Both the position numbers and the translations under genes were made by a program. The notes under the pieces were generated by a model that was not told the DNA's origin, made no database searches, and was given only the letters and a program-made list of their open reading frames with translations. Source: Solobacterium sp. (lineage in GTDB: Bacteria; Bacillota_I; Bacilli_A; Erysipelotrichales; Erysipelotrichaceae). Taken from it: a stretch of DNA of 45,211 bases. The DNA is taken from contig JAFWNG010000038.1 in NCBI GenBank assembly GCA_017510405.1, positions 1 to 45,211 of the forward strand, written 5' to 3'. Positions 9,111-16,408 of this stretch are shown here, piece by piece. How positions within the stretch are numbered: position 1 is the first letter of the stretch; each line of letters starts with the position of its first letter.

Positions 9111-10586
9111 CTACAGCTTTACGTATGTATTCGAAGGAACACTGCGGTTGATCGCACCCTGGTAATTCTGGTCGCCCTGCTGACTGAGCGGACGCGCATA
9201 GTAATTGCCGGAGTGATGGAGCTGCCATTCCGGATCATAGACCAGACCGTTCATCTCTACCCAGCCATGTCCGTTATTGATGCAGTAGATGTCTTCATAG
9301 CCGATGACCTGTGCCATAAGTCCGAAACATGCCGCATAACTGATGCAGTTGCCAATATGCGTATCGAAGCAGTGATTTGCGTACTTCTCGACCCAGCCCG
9401 CTCCCATGTAGTGCGGGATCCACGGGTTCTTTTCACTGAACGAACCGAATACGTCAAAGCAGATCCGCAGCTTCCGCTCATCGGTCATGGAATCGCTCGT
9501 AATGGAATTGACCAGAGCGATCGCTTTTCCGTAAGCGTCCAGATAGCTGTCATTCTTTTCCCCGATCCAGACGCCTTTGGCATTGAAGCCGTACCGCTTT
9601 CCCTTGATCGTAAGGACTTCTCCGGCTGCCATTTTGCCGTCGCCTTTGTAGTAGTACAGCTTGCCGTTGACGTTCTTCCAGCCTTCCAGTACAAGTTTTC
9701 CCTGTTCGATTCCGTACTGTTCGCAGAGTTTTCCGAACTCTGCCGAGTTCACAAATCCTGCCAGTGTCTCTTTCCGTGTCTTTCCCGATGTGATATACGA
9801 TACCCAGCTGCTGATCTCCTGCGCACTGCCTTCCCGGTTCAATACCGTCTGATACAGCGTCTTGACATACTGTTCATTGCTGGTGTTCTTATTCGTATAT
9901 TCCGGACTCAGGAAGAATCCTGCAGCCAGGTCCGCACCCGTAGCGCCTTCGGTAAACACTTTCCGTGTCCACCCTTCCAGTCCGCCGACTTCTGCGCCTC
10001 TGCCCAGCACTTTTGTATATAAACGGTATACGAACGCTGTGATCTGATAGTTCCGGTCACGGTATAATCCCGTACTTCCGGTACTGCCTTTCGTGACGCC
10101 GTATGTTCTGCACAGGTTTTCAAACTCTGCGGAGTTCAGGAATCCGTTGACCACAAACTCCCGTGTCATCAGTACTGCCAGACAGTCAGTCCAGGTTTTC
10201 AGGCCGGCCGCATCCGCGTCCCGGTTCAGTACTGCCTTGTACAGAAGACGCACGAATGTTTCATTGTCCAGATTCCTGGCATTCATTTCCTTACTCAGGA
10301 AGAATCCCTTTACAGCCGTACTGCCGGTGATCGATCCGTCTGTGATCCCTTCCGTCCACGTCTTATATCCGGAATCGTCCGGTTCCCTCTGCAGAACGAC
10401 ACGGTACAGCCGCACCACAAATCCCCGGATACTTGCCTCGGTACTGGGAATATCCTCATAGCCTGTTTCAAGCGTATCAGCCGTCTCCTCCGGCATTGTT
10501 TCATTTTCAGCATTCACCGGCAGGCTGCACAGTCCCAGCATAAGGGACGCACTCAGCAGCGCCGTCATCGCTTTGAATCGTTTCAT
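9111..10586 (-). CDS. Secreted DUF4214 / transglutaminase-like protein, copy 2
   Basis: This 491-residue paralogue of the 7447-8952 gene has the same order: signal peptide, DUF4214 repeats, one wall-binding-type repeat (GKLYYYKGDGKMAAGE) and a transglutaminase-like domain with Cys414, His440 and Asp451 (IGNC, GHGW, YDP). Identity to copy 1 is very high at both DNA and protein level across the signal peptide and the DUF4214 region, and lower in the catalytic part. This suggests recent tandem duplication or gene conversion of the N-terminal part with divergence of the catalytic end. It sits 52 nt downstream of copy 3 with no terminator between, so they are probably cotranscribed. Confidence 0.85.
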   Translation of the reverse strand: MKRFKAMTALLSASLMLGLCSLPVNAENETMPEETADTLETGYEDIPSTEASIRGFVVRLYRVVLQREPDDSGYKTWTEGITDGSITGSTAVKGFFLSKEMNARNLDNETFVRLLYKAVLNRDADAAGLKTWTDCLAVLMTREFVVNGFLNSAEFENLCRTYGVTKGSTGSTGLYRDRNYQITAFVYRLYTKVLGRGAEVGGLEGWTRKVFTEGATGADLAAGFFLSPEYTNKNTSNEQYVKTLYQTVLNREGSAQEISSWVSYITSGKTRKETLAGFVNSAEFGKLCEQYGIEQGKLVLEGWKNVNGKLYYYKGDGKMAAGEVLTIKGKRYGFNAKGVWIGEKNDSYLDAYGKAIALVNSITSDSMTDERKLRICFDVFGSFSEKNPWIPHYMGAGWVEKYANHCFDTHIGNCISYAACFGLMAQVIGYEDIYCINNGHGWVEMNGLVYDPEWQLHHSGNYYARPLSQQGDQNYQGAINRSVPSNTYVKL

Positions 10587-10638
10587 AGTTATCCTTCCTG
10601 ATCTATCCAGTAATATCTGTTCTGTTTCTGTATGAATC

Positions 10639-12222
10639 TTACAGTTTTACATACGCATTCGATACGACATTGCGGTTGATCGCGCCAAGATAGTTGGGAT
10701 CGCCCGCTGAGCCGGTGCCCAGAGGTCTTCCGAAGTAATTTCCTTCCCGGTGCAGCGTCCATTCCGGATCATAGACCAGACCGTTGATCTCTGCCCAGCC
10801 GTGTCCGGTGGAATTGCAGCAGTAGACGTTTTCATAGCCGAGCACTTTTGCCATAAACGCAAATGTCACGGCATAGCTGAAACAGTTGCCCGACCGCGTA
10901 TCAAAGCAGTTTGACGCATAGCGCAGTTCCCAGCCGTCGCTGCGGTCATGCGGGATCCACGGATTTTTCTCTTTGAACTTCTTAAATACATCGAAGCAGG
11001 CGCGCAGCTTCTGTGTTTTTGACATGGAGCTGTTCGTCACTTCGTTTACCAGAGCGATCGCCTTTCTGAAGACATTCAGATACGCTGTGCTCTTATCACC
11101 GATCCAGACGCCGTCTTCGTCAAATGCATACTGCTTTCCGCCGATCGTCAGGATCTCTTTCGCTGCCATTTTGCCGTCGGCTTTGTAGTAGTATCTCTTG
11201 CCGTTGACGGTCTTCCAGCCTTCCAGTACAAGCTTGCCTCTTTCGATTCCATACTGTTTGCACAGATTGCCGAACTCCGCTGAGTTCACAAATCCGGCCA
11301 GTATTTCTTTTCTTGTCTTTCCTTCCGCAAGCCGTCCTGCCCAGCTGCTGATCTCTTTGGCGCTGCCTTCCCGGTTGAGCACTGCCTGGTACAGCATCCG
11401 GACATAATCCTCGTTGCTCGTATTCTTATTCTTATATTCCGGACTCAGAACGAAGCCGGCTGCCAGATCCGCACCGGTGGCGCCTTCGGTATAAACTTTC
11501 CGCGTCCATCCTTCGATTCCGCCGGCATCCGCAGTTCTGCCCAGTACTTTCACATACAGACGATATACGAACGCGGTGATCTGGTAGTTCCGGTCACGGT
11601 ATGCCGATGTCCTTGCGGCGGTTCCTTTTGTGACGCCGTATGTTTCACATAAGCCCGCAAATTCTTTCGAGTTCAGGAATCCGTTGATCACATACTCCCG
11701 TGTCATCAGCACTGACAGGCAGTCCGTCCAGGTTTTCATGCCGGCCGCATCCGCGCCTCGGTTCAATACTGCCTGATACAGGAGCGTGACAAATGTTTCA
11801 TTGCTCAGATTTCTGGCATTGATCTCCTTACTCAGGAAGAACCCTTTTACTGCGCTGCAGCCAGTGATCGTTCCGTTCGTGATTCCTTCTGTCCAGGTCT
11901 TATAACCGGTATCGTCCGGTTCGCGCTGCAGAACGACACGGTACAGACGCACCACGAATCCCCGGATGCTTGCCTCTGTACTGGGAATATCCTCATAGCC
12001 TTCCTCAGCGGTTTCTTCCGGCTGTTCTTCCGGTTCTTCTTCTGTTTCCTGAATAACGGTTTCCGGTGTTTCTTCTGCCGTTTCTTCCGAAAGTATTTCC
12101 GCCGACTCCGCTGTTTCCTCCGGTTTGTCTTCTTCCGCACTGACATTCAGCGGTGCGAAGGAACCGATCCCAATTACCATGCTCAGTAACAGAGCAGTCC
12201 ATCTGATTCTCTTCATATTCAT
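10639..12222 (-). CDS. Secreted DUF4214 / transglutaminase-like protein, copy 3
   Basis: This is the longest and most diverged of the three paralogues (about 527 residues). After the signal peptide (cleavage near VSA-EE) it has an extended Glu/Thr-rich acidic linker of about 50 residues, absent or short in the other copies. DUF4214 repeats, a wall-binding-type repeat (GKRYYYKADGKMAAKE) and a transglutaminase-like domain with Cys447, His474 and Asp485 follow. The start is placed at 12222 (AGGGG 4 nt upstream); 12216 is an alternative and a frame extension to 12237 is unlikely. A good promoter lies at 12255-12284. Confidence 0.83.
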   Translation of the reverse strand: MNMKRIRWTALLLSMVIGIGSFAPLNVSAEEDKPEETAESAEILSEETAEETPETVIQETEEEPEEQPEETAEEGYEDIPSTEASIRGFVVRLYRVVLQREPDDTGYKTWTEGITNGTITGCSAVKGFFLSKEINARNLSNETFVTLLYQAVLNRGADAAGMKTWTDCLSVLMTREYVINGFLNSKEFAGLCETYGVTKGTAARTSAYRDRNYQITAFVYRLYVKVLGRTADAGGIEGWTRKVYTEGATGADLAAGFVLSPEYKNKNTSNEDYVRMLYQAVLNREGSAKEISSWAGRLAEGKTRKEILAGFVNSAEFGNLCKQYGIERGKLVLEGWKTVNGKRYYYKADGKMAAKEILTIGGKQYAFDEDGVWIGDKSTAYLNVFRKAIALVNEVTNSSMSKTQKLRACFDVFKKFKEKNPWIPHDRSDGWELRYASNCFDTRSGNCFSYAVTFAFMAKVLGYENVYCCNSTGHGWAEINGLVYDPEWTLHREGNYFGRPLGTGSAGDPNYLGAINRNVVSNAYVKL

Positions 12223-12254
12223 ACAACCCCTGTCCAAATTTGAAATCTATCGTA

Positions 12255-12284
12255 ATTGTACATTTCTGCATACAGTCAGTTCAA
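12255..12284 (-). promoter_or_regulatory. Promoter of the copy 3 - copy 2 unit
   Basis: On the minus strand TTGAAC (12279-12284) and TACAAT (12255-12260) are 18 nt apart, about 33 nt upstream of the copy 3 start codon. Confidence 0.7.
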
Positions 12285-12384
12285 GATTCCTTTTGCCTTC
12301 ATCAACTGAAAAACGATCTCTGACTGCTTCCCATATTTATCCCATTGTCTGAAATGACTGTGAAAATGAAGCCCCTTATACCGT

Positions 12385-12413
12385 TTCCTTCCCATTATGC
12401 GATATGATATAAT
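12385..12413 (+). promoter_or_regulatory. Extended -10 promoter for the zinc-ribbon protein gene
   Basis: A perfect TATAAT at 12408-12413 is preceded by TGA (extended -10, TGn). The -35 region, TTCCTT at 12385-12390 with 17-nt spacing, is weak. The start codon is 42 nt downstream with an AAAGGAGG ribosome-binding site. Confidence 0.65.
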
Positions 12414-12455
12414 CATGTTCCGGATATCGGAACCAGTAAGTAAAAGGAGGTACGT

Positions 12456-13358
12456 ATGGCAAACAGCAATGTATGTGATTTCTGCCTTGCGGAATTCAAA
12501 GGTGTATTCGGCAAACCTGAAAAACTTTCGGACGGACACCGGATCTGCCGCGATTGTAAAAACATTATCCGTTCGTACGGACTTCCGGTAAAACACGATC
12601 TGTTCCAGCTTCTTGTGACTGCGCAGCCGGGCATGAAAGACATGATCATGTTCAGCTATCTTGAGAATCATAATCCGGAAGAAACGATCGACAAATTCTA
12701 TCCGGCGCCGTCGATCCGCCTCCATGAAGGCGAGCACTGCATCAATGCCGTGGAAGCGATCATTACCGTTCAGAAAGACCGTCTCCCGGACAGAGAGCCG
12801 GTAACGCATATCGGCGATGTACGCAAAAAGACCATCGACAACATCCCGGACACAAATACGCGTTCCGGTGCCGTCAAGGTCAGAGGCACTCTGTATGAGA
12901 CCGAGGCAGCGATCTACTTCATGAGCGATCACTTCGTCAACTGCCACCGTCTCGGCTATGTCCGCAGAAATACCGGTGAAGACGACCGTGTCATGATCGT
13001 CACTTCCAACAATACATATACCTATATGATCGAACACGCGGACCTGTTCTTCATGCGTGAGCGCTTCTTCCAGAAGTGCAATGCCGCAAAGCAGAACAAG
13101 ACCCAGCATCTGATCTATATCCGCAACGATAACGAGATCACGATCACTCCGGGTATCTACGATATCCCGAAGAGCCTGCGTCCTGGCATCTACCGCGTCA
13201 AGGCGGTAAACGATGCCGGTCTGCACATCCGGGATGCCATGGGCCGTGTCACGGACTACTACGAAAACAACGAACAGATCCATCTGTCTGCCGGCGGCGT
13301 ACTCGAATGTACCGGTGAGTACGAGCTGGAATGGATGGGAGAAAAACCGGAAGACTAA
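12456..13358 (+). CDS. Uncharacterised protein with N-terminal zinc-ribbon (DUF4428-like)
   Basis: This 300-residue cytoplasmic protein has no signal peptide or membrane segment. The N-terminus carries two Cys-x2-Cys knuckles (CDFC at residues 7-10 and CRDC near 34-37) around a KLSDGHRICRDC segment that resembles the DUF4428 zinc-binding motif. The remainder is mixed alpha/beta, with a late part (TPGIYDIPKSLRPGIYRVKA) that looks like a small beta-rich domain. I do not recognise a function. It has its own promoter and terminator and is divergent from the surface locus, so it is a single-gene unit. Confidence 0.7.
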   Translation: MANSNVCDFCLAEFKGVFGKPEKLSDGHRICRDCKNIIRSYGLPVKHDLFQLLVTAQPGMKDMIMFSYLENHNPEETIDKFYPAPSIRLHEGEHCINAVEAIITVQKDRLPDREPVTHIGDVRKKTIDNIPDTNTRSGAVKVRGTLYETEAAIYFMSDHFVNCHRLGYVRRNTGEDDRVMIVTSNNTYTYMIEHADLFFMRERFFQKCNAAKQNKTQHLIYIRNDNEITITPGIYDIPKSLRPGIYRVKAVNDAGLHIRDAMGRVTDYYENNEQIHLSAGGVLECTGEYELEWMGEKPED

Positions 13359-13361
13359 CAA

Positions 13362-13385
13362 GGGAAGGCAGCCGCCTTCCCTTTT
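13362..13385 (+). terminator. Rho-independent terminator after the zinc-ribbon gene
   Basis: GGGAAGGC (13362-13369) and GCCTTCCC (13374-13381) form a perfect 8-bp stem with a 4-nt loop, followed by TTTT. It lies 4 nt beyond the stop codon and ends right at the stop of the convergent WYL gene, so it may work in both directions, though the minus-strand T-run is weak. Confidence 0.88.
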
Positions 13386-13386
13386 C

Positions 13387-14355
13387 TTATTCGTACCGTT
13401 TCAGTACCTGTTTCATATGTTCTTTGAACTCTTCCCGCAGACTTTCCGGTTCCTGGATGACCATCGCATCCATATATTCCTGCGCCAGCCACAGAATGCC
13501 TGTCTTCGGAGCCGATATGCATAATTCAAAACGATTGCCCGAAGCCGGAATAATACGCACTTCTTTGCCGAAGATATCGATCATATGACTCAGGATCGAA
13601 GCATCACAGATCAGTCTTGCGGTCATATTCTCTCCCGAGAACATGAACAGTTTATTCCGGGAATACTCATATGGATCCTGTTCCTGACTCAGTCGGGTAC
13701 GTTTTTCATTCAGATGCTTTACATCTTTCATCCGGTCCAAACGATAGTGGATGAATCCGGGGTGATTCCGGCTTGTCGCGATCATATAGCCCCGCCCTTC
13801 TTCGTATACGATATAACGCGGTTCCACGATGTACGGCTCCGTCCTTCTGGGCACCAGATCCTTATTCATATCATGTGTCAGATAGGTAAATGAGATCATG
13901 CAGTTCTCCGCGATCGCCGTAGAGATCATTTCAATATTCAGAAATAATTCCTGATTCTCTGTTTTCTGATGATTGGGCAGATAGACATTCCGTACAAACT
14001 CCTGCTGTTCATACCGGCTGCGCAAAGACAGAAGCTTATCTACCAGGTCCTTGCTTGCTGTATTGGGAATAAAATGCGACGCATGCACAGCATTGCATAA
14101 CAGCAGGATCTCCGAACGTTCAAATTTACGCTCCGTCAGGTAATAGCCTTTTTTGTTGTCTTCGAACTTGGAGATACTGTAGCCGAACTCTTCCAGCATC
14201 TGGATATTGGAATATAATGTTCTGCGGTCCAGCCGGATACCGGTTCTTTCTTCCACTTTCTGCAGCAATTGCGGACATGTCAGGATATGTTCTTCATCCG
14301 TTTCGTTCTCCAGAATTTCCAGTACTGCCAGTACACTATGCTTTTTTTCTGCCAT
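13387..14355 (-). CDS. WYL-domain transcriptional regulator
   Basis: This 322-residue protein has an N-terminal winged helix-turn-helix (about 5-75; RLDRRTLYSNIQMLEEFGY) and a WYL domain (about 135-235) with FTYL, RRTEPYIVEPRYIVYEEGRGYM-type core residues, then a C-terminal extension. WYL domains sense ligands, often nucleic acid, and regulate defence or DNA-damage genes. The start at 14355 follows GGGAGG at 5 nt; an upstream frame extension to 14400 has no support. It diverges from a HIRAN-domain gene, a pairing seen repeatedly in bacteria. A promoter and inverted repeat lie in the intergenic region. Confidence 0.88.
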   Translation of the reverse strand: MAEKKHSVLAVLEILENETDEEHILTCPQLLQKVEERTGIRLDRRTLYSNIQMLEEFGYSISKFEDNKKGYYLTERKFERSEILLLCNAVHASHFIPNTASKDLVDKLLSLRSRYEQQEFVRNVYLPNHQKTENQELFLNIEMISTAIAENCMISFTYLTHDMNKDLVPRRTEPYIVEPRYIVYEEGRGYMIATSRNHPGFIHYRLDRMKDVKHLNEKRTRLSQEQDPYEYSRNKLFMFSGENMTARLICDASILSHMIDIFGKEVRIIPASGNRFELCISAPKTGILWLAQEYMDAMVIQEPESLREEFKEHMKQVLKRYE

Positions 14356-14371
14356 ATGCACCTCCCTTTTT

Positions 14372-14400
14372 ATTATACCTGTGTGCGCTTTTTTGCACAC
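14372..14400 (-). promoter_or_regulatory. WYL gene promoter with inverted repeat
   Basis: On the minus strand TATAAT (14372-14377) lies 16 nt upstream of the WYL start codon; the -35 region is poor. GTGTGC (14381-14386) and GCACAC (14395-14400) form an inverted repeat with an 8-nt spacer, in the -35/-10 region. It could be an autoregulatory operator that also acts on the divergent HIRAN gene at 14441. Confidence 0.5.
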
Positions 14401-14440
14401 GCAGAATTCTATCCTACAGGTGTCAGGAGGAAATCAATTT

Positions 14441-14734
14441 ATGAAATATATCACTATTGCCGGAGCTTCCTATTATATGGGTATCGAAGCATTCCATGTC
14501 GGCCAGATCCTCACAATTGAAAAAGAACCGCGCAACAGTTTCGATGACGAAGCGATCCGTGTAGTTTCGGATAACGGTGCTACTTATGGCTATGTGGCAA
14601 ATTCTACGGAAAGTGTTGCCCGCGGCACACATTCCGCCGGTTATATCTACCGGGATTTTGAATCCACAGCACGCATACGCATTTGTTTCATCCTCAGCGG
14701 GAAAGCCATTGCGGAGATCCTGGAAGCCGAATAA
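14441..14734 (+). CDS. HIRAN domain protein
   Basis: This 97-residue protein is a single HIRAN domain: MKYITIAGASYYMGIEAF, LTIEKEPRNSFDDEAIRV and NGATYGYVANSTESVARGT match the family core. HIRAN domains bind 3' ends of single-stranded DNA in HLTF-type helicases; stand-alone bacterial copies are thought to relate to DNA repair or to recognition of unusual DNA ends. The start follows CAGGAGG at 10 nt. It is divergent from the WYL regulator, which may control it. It marks the left side of the AT-rich island. Confidence 0.82.
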   Translation: MKYITIAGASYYMGIEAFHVGQILTIEKEPRNSFDDEAIRVVSDNGATYGYVANSTESVARGTHSAGYIYRDFESTARIRICFILSGKAIAEILEAE

Positions 14735-14809
14735 TCCGCTGTTTCGATGCGGATAATTGCTATCTTCGCGCGAATGAAATATTCTAAAACATATAAAGGG
14801 GTATAGCTT

Positions 14810-15262
14810 ATGACGAATATCGGTACCAGAATTCGAGAGGAACGGATGGCTGCGGCAATTTCACAAAGTGATTTTGCAAAAAGTCTCAATATATCTCAGT
14901 CTACATTGTCGAAATGGGAAAACGGCACGAATGAACCGGCTTTTTCCGATGTCATCCGTATTTCAGACGCTTTGAATATTTCACTCAGCAGACTGGCAGG
15001 TAAGAATGAACCTGTTGTCGAAGAAGAAATACCGGTCACAAATGACTATTTGATCACTGCTGCACTGTGGCTTGTTTCCATCCTTTTATCTCCCTTCGGA
15101 ATCATTTTTGATATTGTTGCAATCGTATATTCTTACAGGAAGAATCTTCCAACATTTATCAAGATAATTGGCATTCTTATTCTCCCGTTTCTGATCAACC
15201 ATCTGATGAGTGCCATGAATCTGTATCTGGAGATCCTGTTTCCGCAAATATTCCCGATCTGA
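14810..15262 (+). CDS. XRE-family regulator with C-terminal membrane segments
   Basis: The 150-residue protein starts with a Cro/C1-type helix-turn-helix (about 4-60; SQSDFAKSLNISQSTLSKWE) and a short acidic linker. It ends with two hydrophobic segments (about 80-105 and 118-140), so the DNA-binding part is probably tethered to the inner face of the membrane. Such proteins can sense membrane or envelope events. It lies upstream of the LytTR gene but is separated from it by a terminator at 15327-15349. Base composition is AT-rich like the rest of the island. The start follows AAAGGGG. Confidence 0.8.
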   Translation: MTNIGTRIREERMAAAISQSDFAKSLNISQSTLSKWENGTNEPAFSDVIRISDALNISLSRLAGKNEPVVEEEIPVTNDYLITAALWLVSILLSPFGIIFDIVAIVYSYRKNLPTFIKIIGILILPFLINHLMSAMNLYLEILFPQIFPI

Positions 15263-15326
15263 GGGGTACAGACTGTCTTCTGAATCGTTTTCATTTATCT
15301 TGTGAAATCCGTCCATATTAACTTCA

Positions 15327-15349
15327 AGATACCGACCGGTATCTTTTTT
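15327..15349 (+). terminator. Rho-independent terminator after the XRE-membrane gene
   Basis: AGATACC (15327-15333) and GGTATCT (15338-15344) form a 7-bp stem with a 4-nt loop, followed by a run of T to 15349. Confidence 0.82.
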
Positions 15350-15374
15350 AGATTGTCAGTGGTGTTATTCCGAT

Positions 15375-15393
15375 TCGTCATGGATTATGACGA
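15375..15393. promoter_or_regulatory. Inverted repeat upstream of the LytTR gene
   Basis: TCGTCAT (15375-15381) and ATGACGA (15387-15393) are perfect inverted arms around 5 nt, about 60 nt upstream of the LytTR start. No clear promoter hexamers were found with it. It may be an operator for the regulator gene. Confidence 0.4.
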
Positions 15394-15454
15394 TACAGAA
15401 TAAGGCAAACACAACAGCTTCCAATACAATGAATTCAGAGGGTTGTGCTTCAAA

Positions 15455-15805
15455 ATGGACTACACCATGAATGAACAGAAATTGATTAACCTGAAACTGC
15501 GGGGAAAATCCCTGGTCACAGTTCTGGACACAGATATTGTCTATGCAGAAATACTGAATCGGAAAATGAATGTTTTTACAGTTCAGGGAATTATGTATGA
15601 GCCTGTCGATATACAGCTTTATGAGTTATATGAATTCATCGATACTCATCAGTTTATATATATTAACCGTTCAACGATCGTGAATATTCAGATGATCCAA
15701 AGCATACATAAACCATTCCTTTACCTGGAAGGAACAGAACGTAGATTTGAAATATCCAGAAGAAGATACTCTGAAGTTCGCAGAGCGTACAGATCTTTGA
15801 CCTGA
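15455..15805 (+). CDS. LytTR-domain DNA-binding regulator (stand-alone)
   Basis: This 116-residue protein is almost only a LytTR domain: the N-terminal DIVYAEILNRKMNVFTVQG strands, the LYELYEFIDTHQFIYINRST segment, VNIQMIQSI, and the C-terminal EISRRRYSEVRRAYRS are all characteristic. There is no receiver domain, so it is not a classical two-component response regulator. LytTR proteins bind pairs of short direct repeats and often control bacteriocin, competence or quorum-sensing genes. A matching repeat pair lies just downstream, in front of the secreted-protein gene (15812-15841). The start at 15455 is uncertain; a TTG at 15443 is possible. Confidence 0.85.
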   Translation: MDYTMNEQKLINLKLRGKSLVTVLDTDIVYAEILNRKMNVFTVQGIMYEPVDIQLYELYEFIDTHQFIYINRSTIVNIQMIQSIHKPFLYLEGTERRFEISRRRYSEVRRAYRSLT

Positions 15806-15811
15806 AAAGAT

Positions 15812-15841
15812 ACCGTTCAAACCGCAAAAATGACCATTGGG
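15812..15841 (+). promoter_or_regulatory. Candidate LytTR binding site (direct repeat, 21-bp periodicity)
   Basis: ACCGTTCAA at 15812-15820 and ACCATTGGG at 15833-15841 begin exactly 21 nt apart, two helical turns. This is the arrangement of LytTR sites such as AgrA and ComE targets (9-bp half-sites, 12-bp spacer). The first half-site fits the AgrA-like pattern ACNGTTNAN. The second repeat ends 10 nt before the -35 of the promoter at 15852-15879, as expected for an activator. Confidence 0.6.
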
Positions 15842-15851
15842 ACACGAGAAC

Positions 15852-15879
15852 TTGAACCGGAACATCAGAAGAATACGAT
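15852..15879 (+). promoter_or_regulatory. Promoter of the secreted-protein/ABC operon
   Basis: TTGAAC (15852-15857) and TACGAT (15874-15879) are 16 nt apart, a sub-optimal promoter consistent with activation by LytTR. The start codon of the secreted-protein gene is 66 nt downstream. Confidence 0.55.
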
Positions 15880-15945
15880 GTATATAAACAGATGCGCAGC
15901 TGTCAATGAATCGGTTTATGAAAACTCAGGAGGAATTAACTATAA

Positions 15946-16341
15946 ATGAAAAAGAGATTCATACCTTTATTTGTGGCTGTTTGGATTATGTTTGTCTGTT
16001 TTATGCCGGCATTCAGAGCTTCAGCCTCCTACTCTAATTTTTCGATTTATTCAAATTGGACCTACGGAAACGTTTCATCCGTGAATACAAAACCAGATAA
16101 TCTTCCGCAGGCGTATGTAAATTGGAATGGATCATCATCTTCTACATCTCACAAAGAATGGTTTCAGGTAGTTAGTGTTGGTGGAGCAGCTTGCGGTCCA
16201 CAGGTCATTTTCAGTTATTGTACAAGTAATTACGTTGAAGAATATAGTTCTGTAAAAAAAGGAACACAGTATCGCTTACGGGCAAGAAGAGAGTTCCCTG
16301 TTGATCCTTGGACAACTGTTTGGGGAAATTGGGAATCATAA
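15946..16341 (+). CDS. Small secreted protein 1 of the LytTR island
   Basis: This 131-residue protein has a clear signal peptide (MKKRFIPLFVAVWIMFV; cleavage near ASA-SY, residue 27). The mature part of about 104 residues is rich in Ser, Tyr and Trp, predicted mostly beta, with one Cys pair (Cys83 and Cys92) and a C-terminal GTQYRLRARRE...WGNWES pattern. That tail loosely recalls small secreted proteins encoded beside ABC transporters (DUF2712 type, from memory). No double-glycine leader is present, so export is probably by Sec. It is preceded by AGGAGG at 12 nt and followed by a long hairpin and transporter genes. Candidate bacteriocin, toxin or signal; function unknown. Confidence 0.75.
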   Translation: MKKRFIPLFVAVWIMFVCFMPAFRASASYSNFSIYSNWTYGNVSSVNTKPDNLPQAYVNWNGSSSSTSHKEWFQVVSVGGAACGPQVIFSYCTSNYVEEYSSVKKGTQYRLRARREFPVDPWTTVWGNWES

Positions 16342-16351
16342 TGTGATTAAC

Positions 16352-16389
16352 GGATCAGGGCTCTTTGGATCAACAAAGGGCTCTGATCC
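16352..16389 (+). promoter_or_regulatory. Long intercistronic stem-loop
   Basis: Positions 16352-16367 and 16374-16389 form a 16-bp stem with two G-U pairs and a 6-nt loop, 10 nt after the secreted-protein stop codon and before the transporter genes. There is no U-run, so it is not a standard terminator. It may stabilise the upstream mRNA or be a partial stop, giving more secreted protein than transporter. Confidence 0.7.
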
Positions 16390-16408
16390 TCGCAAAAGGT
16401 TCAAAATC

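Noticed and set aside
12276-13361. Minus-strand open frame opposite the zinc-ribbon protein gene
   Set aside because: The plus-strand gene has a promoter, ribosome-binding site, Cys-knuckle motif and terminator; the opposite frame has none of these.
15946-16341. Assignment of secreted protein 1 to the lactococcin 972 family
   Set aside because: The neighbouring ABC genes are suggestive, but the mature sequence lacks that family's pattern, has a Cys pair, and the membrane proteins are not the single large protein usually found with lactococcin 972.
16301-16408. Longer N-terminus for membrane protein 1 reading through the hairpin
   Set aside because: It would overlap the end of the secreted-protein gene and be encoded by the stem-loop; the ATG at 16409 is followed by a proper membrane-anchor sequence and has an AAGG site.
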